From Hwanghaeella sp. (GTDB taxonomy: Bacteria; Pseudomonadota; Alphaproteobacteria; UBA8366; Aestuariispiraceae), in assembly GCA_028282025.1 (NCBI GenBank), contig JANQIT010000230.1, positions 1 through 42,338 on the forward strand: 42,338 bases of DNA. Direction: 5' to 3'. The position numbers and the translations under genes are program-made. Below are positions 1 through 7,818 of this stretch, in pieces. The first letter of the stretch is position 1. Each line of letters starts with the position of its first letter. Under the pieces are notes generated by a model. That model was not told the origin of the DNA. It was given only the letters and a program-made list of their open reading frames with translations, and searched no databases.

Positions 1-246
1 CCGGGCGAAGGCGACCTTCCAGCCGTAGGTGCGGAACTGGTAGTCGGTGATCGTGTCGTCGTGCCAGCCCAGGCGGTGGCTGATCTCCCAGGTGCCGTCC
101 ACGCACACCCGCACCACCATGGGGATGCCCGTGAGCCGGCCGGCCAGCGCCACGTGCAGGGCCAGGTGCTCGTTGATGTAGAGCAGGTCGGCCCGCTTGG
201 CCTCGCGCCACACGGTGAAGAAGTCCTTCAGGTAGCGCAGGGGCAT
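1..246 (-). CDS. Glycosyltransferase family 4 fragment, both ends missing
   Basis: The minus strand is open in one frame from about base 246 to the window edge, giving about 82 residues. They resemble the N-terminal donor-independent half of a GT-B (family 4) glycosyltransferase: an Arg/Ala-rich helix, then [20 protein letters not shown], then the strand [11 protein letters not shown] followed by [10 protein letters not shown] and DDTITDYQ. Codons visible here almost all end in G or C, unlike the adjacent tsf piece, which uses ATT, ACA, GCT and AAA. The frame differs from tsf, so this is not an in-frame fusion. No true start codon is implied: the ATG at 246 is simply the first methionine after the break. 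Family placement is by eye. The fragment most likely belongs to another locus or genome joined here. Confidence 0.6.
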   Translation of the reverse strand, partial: MPLRYLKDFFTVWREAKRADLLYINEHLALHVALAGRLTGIPMVVRVCVDGTWEISHRLGWHDDTITDYQFRTYGWKVAFAR

Positions 247-256
247 CCAGCAGCGG

Positions 257-358
257 GATGTCGCCGTCGGTTTCGGCCAGGGCCTTTTTGCAATCCATCA
301 TGCCCGCGCCGGACTTGTCGCGAAGTTCCTTGACGAGCGCAGCTGTAATAGCAGCCAT
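257..358 (-). pseudogene. tsf: Elongation factor Ts, 5' fragment only (broken by a join)
   Basis: EF-Ts is the guanine-nucleotide exchange factor for EF-Tu and is normally encoded directly after rpsB. From ATG at 358 the first 34 residues match the N-terminal UBA-like domain: the segment ending [17 protein letters not shown] and then AETDGDI. After residue 34 the usual EAAIDWLR-type continuation is absent and the frame runs into unrelated sequence that encodes a glycosyltransferase in another frame. The start is supported by an AGAGG Shine-Dalgarno a few bases upstream and by its position 125 bases after the rpsB stop. EF-Ts is essential in most bacteria, so a real loss is unlikely; an assembly or scaffold join between about 243 and 257 is the simpler reading. 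Confidence 0.85.
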
Positions 359-439
359 TTCTATACCTCTTTTCTCAATTTCGTGCCGTGCCCAGGGCGG
401 CGAAGCGCCCAGGCGTCGTAACGACCACCGTATTCTGAG

Positions 440-468
440 GCCCCGCTCTCGTTCAGCCGGAGCGAGGC
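440..468 (-). promoter_or_regulatory. rpsB-tsf intercistronic hairpin
   Basis: Between the rpsB stop and the tsf start, bases 440-448 (gccccgctc) pair with 460-468 (gagcgaggc) at 8 of 9 positions around an 11-base loop. There is no T tract after it on the minus strand, so it looks more like an attenuator, a processing site or a stabilising stem than a full intrinsic terminator. E. coli rpsB-tsf is known to be partly attenuated between the two genes, which makes the location sensible. Confidence 0.4.
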
Positions 469-483
469 TTCCACTAGGACGCG

Positions 484-1353
484 TTAGCTGGCCGGGGCTT
501 CTTCAGTCGCGGCAGGCTCTTCAGCCGGTGCTGCGGCCGGGGCCGCTTCTTCGGCTACGGCTTCAGCGGCTTCCGCCGGCGCCGGTGCTGCTTCTTCAAC
601 CGGTTGCGGCAGTTCTTCGGCCACCGGCTCCGCGGCGGCGCCCAGATCCACGCCCGAAGACGAAAGCGAAGCCTGCAGGCCGTCCAGGATGGCCGCCGTC
701 ATCAGGTCGCAATACAGGTTGATCGCGCGCATGGCGTCATCGTTACCCGGGATCGGATAAGAGATGCCGTCCGGGCTGGAGTTCGAGTCGATTACCGCGA
801 CCACCGGAATGCCGAGATTGTTGGCTTCCTTCACCGCAATCGACTCCTTGTTGGTGTCGATCACGAAGATGATGTCGGGCAGGTTACCCATTTCGCGGAT
901 GCCGCCGAGCGACAGTTCAAGCTTGTCCCGCTCGCGCTGAAGCTGCAGCAGTTCCTTCTTGGTCAGGCCGCTCTGCTCTTCAGCGAGGCGCTGATCCATG
1001 TCTTTCAGGCGCTTGATCGAACCGGAAATGGTCTTCCAGTTCGTCAGCATGCCGCCCAGCCAGCGGTGGTTCACGAAGTACTGCCCGGATTTCAGGGCGT
1101 TTTCCTTCACAATCGTCTGGGCCTGGCGCTTGGTGCCGACGAACAGGATACGGCCGCCGGCCGCCGCGACGTCGCGCACCGCCTGCAGCGCTTGCTGCAG
1201 CATCGGAACCGTCTGTTCCAGATCGATGATGTGGATGCCGTTGCGTTCGCCGAAGATGAAGGGCTTCATCTGCGGGTTCCAGCGCCGGGTGGTGTGTCCG
1301 AAGTGAACGCCTGCTTCCAGGAGCTGACGCATAGTATATGTGGGCATGGCCAT
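484..1353 (-). CDS. rpsB: 30S ribosomal protein S2
   Basis: Structural protein of the small ribosomal subunit, needed for S1 docking. The start at 1353 gives [20 protein letters not shown], the canonical S2 N-terminus, and has GGAGG 9 bases upstream; the frame is open further upstream but that part is non-homologous. The body contains [30 protein letters not shown], the helical coiled-coil hairpin region near residues 110-160, and [12 protein letters not shown]. The protein has 289 residues against about 241 in E. coli; the difference is a C-terminal tail of about 50 residues made almost only of Ala, Glu and Pro. It is followed by tsf, as is usual. A candidate promoter and a palindrome-rich leader lie upstream. 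Confidence 0.97.
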   Translation of the reverse strand: MAMPTYTMRQLLEAGVHFGHTTRRWNPQMKPFIFGERNGIHIIDLEQTVPMLQQALQAVRDVAAAGGRILFVGTKRQAQTIVKENALKSGQYFVNHRWLGGMLTNWKTISGSIKRLKDMDQRLAEEQSGLTKKELLQLQRERDKLELSLGGIREMGNLPDIIFVIDTNKESIAVKEANNLGIPVVAVIDSNSSPDGISYPIPGNDDAMRAINLYCDLMTAAILDGLQASLSSSGVDLGAAAEPVAEELPQPVEEAAPAPAEAAEAVAEEAAPAAAPAEEPAATEEAPAS

Positions 1354-1395
1354 GGGTGGCTGCCTCCTTCTTTTCCGGTTGTGCCTCCACGGGGC

Positions 1396-1414
1396 AGTCG
1401 GCCGACTAGTCGGC
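1396..1414 (-). promoter_or_regulatory. Overlapping palindromes in the rpsB leader
   Basis: Two overlapping self-complementary sequences occupy the leader: AGTCGGCCGACT (1396-1407) and GCCGACTAGTCGGC (1401-1414). They share bases, so the RNA can form only one of the two stems at a time. They lie about 45-60 bases before the rpsB start. In E. coli S2 represses its own operon through the rpsB leader, so an autoregulatory role is possible here, but I cannot match this to a known leader motif. Confidence 0.4.
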
Positions 1415-1479
1415 ACCGGACGGCGACGGGCTGCTTCACAGAAACACCAGTCACCAACCCCGTGTGTGAAATCGCGCGC

Positions 1480-1508
1480 GGTATAACGGCTGGTTCGGGG
1501 GAAGGCAA
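1480..1508 (-). promoter_or_regulatory. Candidate rpsB promoter
   Basis: On the minus strand there is a -35-like TTGCCT (1508-1503), a 17-base spacer and a -10-like TATACC (1485-1480). This would start transcription near 1473 and give a leader of about 120 bases. Each box matches the housekeeping consensus at 4 of 6 positions. Confidence 0.4.
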
Positions 1509-1521
1509 CCCCCCACATGGT

Positions 1522-2859
1522 CTAGCTGCCGGCCTTGCTATGCGTGAAGGCGTCCGCCGGAACCACCGTGAAACCCTCAGCCCCCGGCGGCCGCCATTCC
1601 ATACGCAGAGTCGAAGAGCCCTTCTTCTCGAAATAAAGCATCAGGATTGGGTAGAGCCCCTTGGCATTGAAGACGGTGCGGATTTCGGGCGAAAGGCGGT
1701 CCTTGTGCACCGTCGGATCGGAGTAGATCTTGCGGCCATCCAAGAGGATTTCGAAACCGTCGTTGGTATAGAACCGGAAAGCATAGTCGCCCGCCTCTGG
1801 AATACGGAGGAAGCCGGAAATCTTGGCCCCGACAAAATCCGCTTTCCCGGCGGTCATGACGTTGCCCTTGTTGCCGACCCAGTTCACATCGGTCAGTGGC
1901 GCGCCGCGCTTACCGCGCCGCGTCTCTGCGGTCGGGCGCAGCTCGCGTATATTGTTGAACTTGGCAAAATAGTACTGGACCGACAGGCCCGGATCCAACG
2001 CACTCGGGTTCACAACAGCCGGCTTTGGCCAAACGCCGGGCGACGCGTCGTAAGAAGCTTTTTCCGACGCCTGTTCCCGTGCAACGGAGCCCGGCGCTAC
2101 CTGCCGCACGAATGTGGTGATCGCCTCCGCCACGTCGGGCCGTTCCAGAGGAATGTTATGTCCGCCTTCGGCGAACTCGACCATGCGGGTGTTTGGAAGG
2201 CCGCCGAAACGCTGTTGGGCCGTTGCCGGCGGGATCAGTTCGTCGTCCAGGCTGAGCACCACGAGCCGCCGCCCCGAGGGTGAGTCCGGCCATTTGTGCC
2301 GCTCATAGCCTTGTGCGTGTTCCTCGGTCACCGTGACCGTCGTCTGACGGCGTTTGCTGAAAACGTCGCCGATATTGTTGCGCAGGACACCCCCCGGCTG
2401 CATGGCGGGGTTGATCAGGATCGCGCCGTTTACCGGGAAGGTGTTCAGTATGTACTCAGCCCAATATCCGCCCAGAGAGGTGCCCAGGACCACCACCCGC
2501 TTGGTCTGAAGATGATTGCGGAACAGATCGGTGAAGGCCTGTTGGTTGGCCTCTATGTCGGTATAGTCGTAGTTGAATCCGATCAGCGTATAGTCGGCGC
2601 CAAGCAGGGTCTCGATTGCGTCGTAATCGTGGTTCGGCATACCCGATTTAAAGCCGTGCAGCATAAGGATGACGTCCGGCCTTATACGGTCCGGGAAAGC
2701 GCCGTCATGTGCGTAGACGGTAAAGGGTTCAAACGCGCCCTTGCGCACCGCCGCCGTTTCGCCCAGGGCCATGGACGGCATCAGCGCGGCGAGCGCGATC
2801 AATGCCCCTAATACTGCCCAGGGTCTCCGTGTCAGTCGCCTGGCCATACCAATTGTCAT
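1522..2859 (-). CDS. Secreted alpha/beta-hydrolase (YqiA-like esterase) with C-terminal PA14-like domain
   Basis: Predicted exported esterase of 445 residues. Residues 1-33 form a signal peptide (basic start, hydrophobic core, a likely cleavage after MALG). Residues 60-255 are an alpha/beta-hydrolase resembling the YqiA/YcfP (UPF0227) group: LMLHGFKSG with the oxyanion loop at 68-70, the nucleophile elbow GTSLGG (Ser128), ILINPAMQP, an acid in LSLDDE (Asp205 or 206) and EGGHN (His234). Residues about 290-440 look like a PA14-type carbohydrate-binding beta-barrel (GLSVQYYFAKFNN, DYAFRFYTNDGFEILLDGRK, LRMEWRPPG). The start at 2859 forms an ATGA overlap with the stop of the acyltransferase-like gene, so the two are translationally coupled. 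The natural substrate is unknown; an acylated periplasmic or surface glycan is an inference from the pairing. Confidence 0.75.
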   Translation of the reverse strand: MTIGMARRLTRRPWAVLGALIALAALMPSMALGETAAVRKGAFEPFTVYAHDGAFPDRIRPDVILMLHGFKSGMPNHDYDAIETLLGADYTLIGFNYDYTDIEANQQAFTDLFRNHLQTKRVVVLGTSLGGYWAEYILNTFPVNGAILINPAMQPGGVLRNNIGDVFSKRRQTTVTVTEEHAQGYERHKWPDSPSGRRLVVLSLDDELIPPATAQQRFGGLPNTRMVEFAEGGHNIPLERPDVAEAITTFVRQVAPGSVAREQASEKASYDASPGVWPKPAVVNPSALDPGLSVQYYFAKFNNIRELRPTAETRRGKRGAPLTDVNWVGNKGNVMTAGKADFVGAKISGFLRIPEAGDYAFRFYTNDGFEILLDGRKIYSDPTVHKDRLSPEIRTVFNAKGLYPILMLYFEKKGSSTLRMEWRPPGAEGFTVVPADAFTHSKAGS

Positions 2860-4076
2860 GCGTTTTCCCCAGGCGCGACGCCGTCGAAACGGCGATGCAG
2901 CAGATAAACGAAACAGCCCCCGAAAAAGAGCGGCGCCAACAACATAATCGGCGGTCCTGACACAATTACCAAGGCTGTCAGAATGGCGTATTTCTTGATC
3001 CCCCGCACCTTCAGCGCAACCGTCAGCATCAGCAGATAGGGCACCAGATAGCACAGGAACCAGAAGGCATCGTTGCTGAAGGCGCGCATGCCGCCGACGG
3101 GCGTACCGAACTCCGCGACTTTGTAGACGAACACTTCATTCAGGAAGAAGGCGCTGTTCAGGAAGGCGATCAGGAAACCCGTCAAGTCCGCCGGTCCGCC
3201 GGTTCCCATCACGGGATCGAAGAACTTCTCATTCTCCATGTAAACGCCCGGCGACATTGCGAAACCGATATTGTCCAGGATCGGCGTCAGCAGCAGCATC
3301 GGGATCACCATGTACCACATCCCGAACACCCGTTTGGAAATCATGTCGCCAAGCGGCGGCGGCCGGCGGTCGTAGCTCATCATCGCCATATAGCCGGACA
3401 CGATGAAGAAGAACGGCACCGCCCAGCGCCGCCAGGCTGAAATGCCGGGAGGTTCCCAGGTACTGAATTCGGTGTAGGTGAGATGACCGATGAACACAGT
3501 CGCCATCGCCAGGATCTGCAACACGTGAACGAAGTCGCTGTAGGGCCGCGTCATGGCAAGCGGCCTCCCGCTGCCAACCCCATTCTCGATTGCATGCCCT
3601 TCCGGAAAGAGACGGCTTAAGGCCCGGCCGATCCCGCTTTCCAACCGGTCGAAGTGACGTTTGACGGCATAGCATGCATGGCCGGCCAAAACCGATGCCG
3701 TCAGCGTCGCCGCCGCCAAAGCGGCCAGATGCCACATATTGTCTGGGTCATGGTTCCAGAGAGCTGCGAAGAAATACAGAAACGGCACGTGGAACAGGAA
3801 CACCGGCATGCTGTGGGGGCGCAGGATCGCGATGAACTTGGCAATGGGTTTCAGCGTCGTCTGGCCCGTGATCGTGTATTTTGAGCAGAACAGGACCATC
3901 AACAGAAAGACCAGATGCCCGTATTGCAGGGCGTACCGCTTGCTCATATCCAGGTACTGGCGCACGGAAAACGGCGCTAAAGTCTTCGACCACTGATACA
4001 GATCTTCGCCATATCCCTGGATCAGGAACACACCGTAGCCGACCAAGGTCAGTGAAAGCAGGCTGAACGCCTTCAT
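2856..4076 (-). CDS. Acyltransferase-3-like membrane protein with apparently swapped domain halves
   Basis: Integral membrane protein of about 406 residues. Its second half (from about residue 175) looks like the beginning of an acyltransferase-3 (OpgC/OafA-type) domain: MATVFIGHLTY with the conserved His, then AVPFFFIVSGYMAMMSYD, then NDAFWFLCYLVPYLL. Its first half resembles the end of such a domain: LRPHSMPVFLFHVPFLYF, then a helix ending ACYAVKRHFDRLE. The expected order is the reverse, so it is circularly permuted or rearranged. Start: ATG at 4076 just before the first helix; a TTG at 4124 would add 16 residues, and neither has a strong ribosome-binding site. It lies 97-145 bases after dnaE and overlaps the esterase-PA14 gene by 4 bases. 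Likely role: O-acylation of a glycan at the inner membrane, by inference. Confidence 0.65.
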   Translation of the reverse strand: MKAFSLLSLTLVGYGVFLIQGYGEDLYQWSKTLAPFSVRQYLDMSKRYALQYGHLVFLLMVLFCSKYTITGQTTLKPIAKFIAILRPHSMPVFLFHVPFLYFFAALWNHDPDNMWHLAALAAATLTASVLAGHACYAVKRHFDRLESGIGRALSRLFPEGHAIENGVGSGRPLAMTRPYSDFVHVLQILAMATVFIGHLTYTEFSTWEPPGISAWRRWAVPFFFIVSGYMAMMSYDRRPPPLGDMISKRVFGMWYMVIPMLLLTPILDNIGFAMSPGVYMENEKFFDPVMGTGGPADLTGFLIAFLNSAFFLNEVFVYKVAEFGTPVGGMRAFSNDAFWFLCYLVPYLLMLTVALKVRGIKKYAILTALVIVSGPPIMLLAPLFFGGCFVYLLHRRFDGVAPGENA

Positions 4077-4221
4077 CCGCGACGGAGCTGACCTGCCAGC
4101 AACATATGTTTCCGTTTGCGCCAAGGTTGCTCGGTTCCGGTTGCCTGTTACCGCAGACCAGATACGGCGTATCCGCCCGTTTTCAACGGCAGCAAACCCG
4201 CCGGGCGATAAAAAGCGCGGT

Positions 4222-7200
4222 CTAGAGATCCTGGACGTCGACGATGCCCGGGATCGACTTCACCGCCTGGCGCAGGGGGCCGTCGATCTTGAACGTTTCC
4301 GACAGTTCTATCTCGATATCGCCCTGCGGACGGTCCTTCAGTTGGATTTTGACCAGCCCCCGGCCCCGCTTGCCGTGCTGATGCAGAAGGCTGGACAGAT
4401 GCGAGATGCTGTCCGGCGTGGCCAGATAAACCTCCATCCCGTCCGCGGCGTTGGCCGCCTGTTCCTCCAACGAACGGACGGACAGCGCGGTCAGGCGCGG
4501 CTCCTCCCCCTCGCCCCGGTTCTGAACTTCGACGCCCAGCATCAGCGGTTCGCCGGCGTCCAGAAGTTCATAGGCGTTGTTCAGAACCTCCTGGAACATG
4601 GTGACTTCGAAAGATCCGGTGGCGTCCGACATCTGCACGAAGGCCATTTTGGAGCCCCGGGAGGTCGTGGTGATCCGACGCCCGCCGACGATGCCCGCCA
4701 GATAGACCGTGCTGCCGCGCATCCGGCCCGACTGCACGTCCCGCCAGTCCGTCACGCCCAGCTTCCGGCAGGTTTTCGCATAGGCTTCCAGCGGATGGGC
4801 CGAGAGGTAGAAGCCGATGGCGTCGAATTCCTGGTTCAGTTTCACCTGCTGCGCCCAATCGGGGACGTCCCGTAATTTGGGGCGTGACGCTTCGGTCAGC
4901 GTGTCGCCGAACAGGCTTACCTGATTGCTCTCCCGGTCGGCCTGGACGGACGCCGCATGCGCCACCAATACATCCAGCGACTCGAAGATCTGCCGCCGGT
5001 TGGGATTCAGCGCGTCGAAAGCGCCCGCCTTGGACAGGTTTTCCAGCGCTTTCTTGTTCACCGCCCGGGGGTCGAGCCGGTCGGCAAAATCGAAAATGTC
5101 GCGGTAGACGCCGTTTTCCTCCCGCTCGCGGACAATGGCTTCCATCGCCTGCGCGCCGACATTCTTCAGCGCGGCGAGCGCATAGCGCACCTTGCGGTCC
5201 CCGCTGTCGTCCTCCTCCACGGAGAATCGCACCTGAGAGGTGTTCACATCCGGCGGCAGCAACGAAATCGACTGCCGGTCCATTTCCGACCGGAAGATGT
5301 TCAGCTTGTCCGTATTATGCAGATCCAGCGTCATCGACGCGGCCAGAAACTCCACCGGATAGTTCGCCTTCAACCAGGCGGTCTGATAGGCGACCAGAGC
5401 GTAGGCCGCCGCGTGGCTCTTGTTGAAGCCGTAGCCCGCGAAGGCATTGATAAGATCGAAGATCTCGTTGGCCTTCTGCGGCGCGACGTCGCTGTTCTCA
5501 CCCGCGCCCTCAACGAAACTCTGACGTTGGGCGTCCATTTCCGCCTGGATCTTCTTACCCATCGCCCGGCGCAGCAGGTCGGCCCCGCCCAGCGTATAAC
5601 CCGCCAGGACCTGGGCCATCTGCATGACCTGTTCCTGATAGACCGGGATGCCGAAGGTTTCGCGCAGCACCGGCTCCAGCTTGGGATGCGGGTAGTCCGG
5701 CGTCTCTTCGCCGTGTTTGCGTTTGATATAGGTCGGGATGTTGTCCATCGGCCCGGGCCGGTACAGGGCCACGACGGCGATGATATCCTCGAAACGGTCA
5801 GGCCGCAGTTTCTTCAGGACGTCCCGCATGCCGGAACTTTCCAACTGGAACACGCCGACCGTATCGGCCCGGCAAAGCATTTCATAGGTGCGCTTATCGT
5901 CCAGCGGCAGGGCGGAGATGTCCAGCGGGTCCCCGGCCCGGTCGGCGCGGGCGTCGATCAGTTCCTTCGCCCGGTCGATCACGGTCAGCGTCTTCAGGCC
6001 CAGGAAATCGAACTTCACCAGGCCCGCCTGTTCGACGAACTTCATGTTGAACTGGGTCACCGGCATGTCCGACCGGGGATCGCGGTAAAGCGGCACCAGT
6101 TCGGTCAACGGACGGTCCCCGATCACCACGCCCGCCGCATGGGTGGAGGCGTGCCGGTACAGCCCCTCCAGCGGCAGCGCCGTATCGATCAGCGTGCGCA
6201 CCGCCGGGTCTTCCACCTTCATCTGCTGCAGCATCGGTTCGCCGTCGATGGCCTGTTGCAGCGTGACCGGCTTGGCCGGGTTGTTCGGCACCAATTTGCA
6301 GATCCGGTCGACCTGACCGTAGGGCATTTCCAGAACGCGCCCGACGTCGCGCAGCACGGCGCGGGCCTGCAGTTTTCCGAAGGTGATGATCTGGGCAACC
6401 CGGTTCTCGCCGTATTCCTTCTGCACGTACCGGATCACCTCATCCCGGCGATCCTGACAGAAGTCGATATCGAAATCCGGCATGGACACGCGTTCCGGGT
6501 TCAGGAAACGTTCGAACAGAAGATCCCAGCGCAACGGGTCCAGGTCGGTGATGGTAAGCGCCCAAGCGACGACGGACCCCGCGCCCGACCCCCTTCCCGG
6601 TCCAACGGGGATGCCCCTATCCTTGGTCCATTGGATAAAGTCCGCGACGATCAGGAAGTAACCGGGAAAACCCATCTGGGCGATGACGCCAAGCTCGTAG
6701 GTCAGACGCTCGCGATAGGGTTTCGCCGCCGCCTCGCGGGCGTCCTGATCCATCTCCTCGGTAAAAACCTGCGCTTCCAGACGCTGTTCCAGCCCGGCGC
6801 GCGACATCTCTGTCAGGGCCTCTTGCTCGCTGCGGCCTTCCAGTTTGGTATAGACCGGCAACAGCGGCGGCTTCTTCTCCACCATCGCCGCGCAGCGTCT
6901 GGCGATGACCAGGGTGTTGTCGGCCGCTTCGGGCAGGTCGGCGAACAGTTCGCGCATTTCGGCGGCGGACTTGAAACGGTGATCTTCGGTCAGGCGGCGG
7001 CGGTCGGTCTGGGAGACATAATCGCCACCCGCGATGCACAACAATGCATCATGCGCCTGATACATTTTCTTGTCGGAGAAGAAACACTCGTTGGTCGCGA
7101 CCAGCGGCAGATCGAGACGGTAGGCCAAGTCGATCAGCGCCGGTTCGATCCTGTCTTCGTCGGCCAGGAAATGCCGCATGATTTCTACATAAAGCCGGCC

Positions 7201-7713
7201 CGGAAAGATTCGCGCCAGATCGGACAGGACGGCTTCCGCCTCTTCTTCCTGACCGGCCAGCAGCAGCCGTCCCACCGGCCCGTGAATGCCGCCGGTCAGG
7301 GCGATCACGCCCTCGTTGCATTGCTCCAAGGCCTCCATGCCGACTTGCGGCGCTTCCCCGCCGTCGGTTCCCAGGAACGCCTCGCTGGTCAGCTTCATCA
7401 GGTTCTGATAGCCCGCGTCGTTCTGGGCCAGCAGCACGATCTGATCCGGCTCCGGCGCCTGGGCCAAGCTGTTGGCCTGACGCTTGTCCGGCGCGCGCAG
7501 GCTAAGCTGCATCCCCGGGATCGGCTGAATGCCCGCGCCCCGGGCCGCAAGCGAGAATTCCAGAGCCCCGAACAGGTTGTTGGTATCGGTGATGGCGGCG
7601 GCGGGCATGGCGTGTTCGCCGCACAGCTTGACCAGATCCTTAACCCGGATCGCGCCTTCGGAGAGCGAATAGGCGGAATGCACCCGCAAATGAACGAAAT
7701 CGGCTATCGGCAT
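4222..7713 (-). CDS. dnaE: DNA polymerase III subunit alpha
   Basis: Catalytic subunit of the replicative DNA polymerase, 1163 residues (E. coli DnaE has 1160). The N-terminus FVHLRVHSAYSLSEGA begins the PHP domain. The palm carries the GPGRGSGAGSVVAW motif and the catalytic acidic cluster PDFDIDF near residue 410. The middle has the fingers and helix-hairpin-helix region (GYGFNKSHAAAYALVAYQT). The C-terminal part has an OB fold (VYLAGIVGGRRITTT) and a short tau-binding end. The ATG at 7713 matches the family start. It lies 105 bases after the distal Lol permease gene. The frame is intact throughout. Confidence 0.97.
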   Translation of the reverse strand: MPIADFVHLRVHSAYSLSEGAIRVKDLVKLCGEHAMPAAAITDTNNLFGALEFSLAARGAGIQPIPGMQLSLRAPDKRQANSLAQAPEPDQIVLLAQNDAGYQNLMKLTSEAFLGTDGGEAPQVGMEALEQCNEGVIALTGGIHGPVGRLLLAGQEEEAEAVLSDLARIFPGRLYVEIMRHFLADEDRIEPALIDLAYRLDLPLVATNECFFSDKKMYQAHDALLCIAGGDYVSQTDRRRLTEDHRFKSAAEMRELFADLPEAADNTLVIARRCAAMVEKKPPLLPVYTKLEGRSEQEALTEMSRAGLEQRLEAQVFTEEMDQDAREAAAKPYRERLTYELGVIAQMGFPGYFLIVADFIQWTKDRGIPVGPGRGSGAGSVVAWALTITDLDPLRWDLLFERFLNPERVSMPDFDIDFCQDRRDEVIRYVQKEYGENRVAQIITFGKLQARAVLRDVGRVLEMPYGQVDRICKLVPNNPAKPVTLQQAIDGEPMLQQMKVEDPAVRTLIDTALPLEGLYRHASTHAAGVVIGDRPLTELVPLYRDPRSDMPVTQFNMKFVEQAGLVKFDFLGLKTLTVIDRAKELIDARADRAGDPLDISALPLDDKRTYEMLCRADTVGVFQLESSGMRDVLKKLRPDRFEDIIAVVALYRPGPMDNIPTYIKRKHGEETPDYPHPKLEPVLRETFGIPVYQEQVMQMAQVLAGYTLGGADLLRRAMGKKIQAEMDAQRQSFVEGAGENSDVAPQKANEIFDLINAFAGYGFNKSHAAAYALVAYQTAWLKANYPVEFLAASMTLDLHNTDKLNIFRSEMDRQSISLLPPDVNTSQVRFSVEEDDSGDRKVRYALAALKNVGAQAMEAIVREREENGVYRDIFDFADRLDPRAVNKKALENLSKAGAFDALNPNRRQIFESLDVLVAHAASVQADRESNQVSLFGDTLTEASRPKLRDVPDWAQQVKLNQEFDAIGFYLSAHPLEAYAKTCRKLGVTDWRDVQSGRMRGSTVYLAGIVGGRRITTTSRGSKMAFVQMSDATGSFEVTMFQEVLNNAYELLDAGEPLMLGVEVQNRGEGEEPRLTALSVRSLEEQAANAADGMEVYLATPDSISHLSSLLHQHGKRGRGLVKIQLKDRPQGDIEIELSETFKIDGPLRQAVKSIPGIVDVQDL

Positions 7714-7818
7714 AGGTCAGATCTGACACGACTCATGGGCCGTGTCAGCAGGGCACGGTTGAGGATATCGGGGAGCGCTGCCGATTTCTGTGGATAACTG
7801 AAAAACAGCCCTCAAGCG

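Noticed and set aside
257-358. In-frame tsf-glycosyltransferase fusion protein
   Set aside because: The glycosyltransferase reading frame differs from that of tsf, so one continuous fusion cannot encode both.
604-2283. 559-codon plus-strand frame over rpsB and the hydrolase gene
   Set aside because: It is antisense to two well-supported genes and has no recognisable motif.
4957-7797. 946-codon open frame on the plus strand
   Set aside because: It is antisense to dnaE, has no family resemblance and arises from G+C-rich third codon positions.
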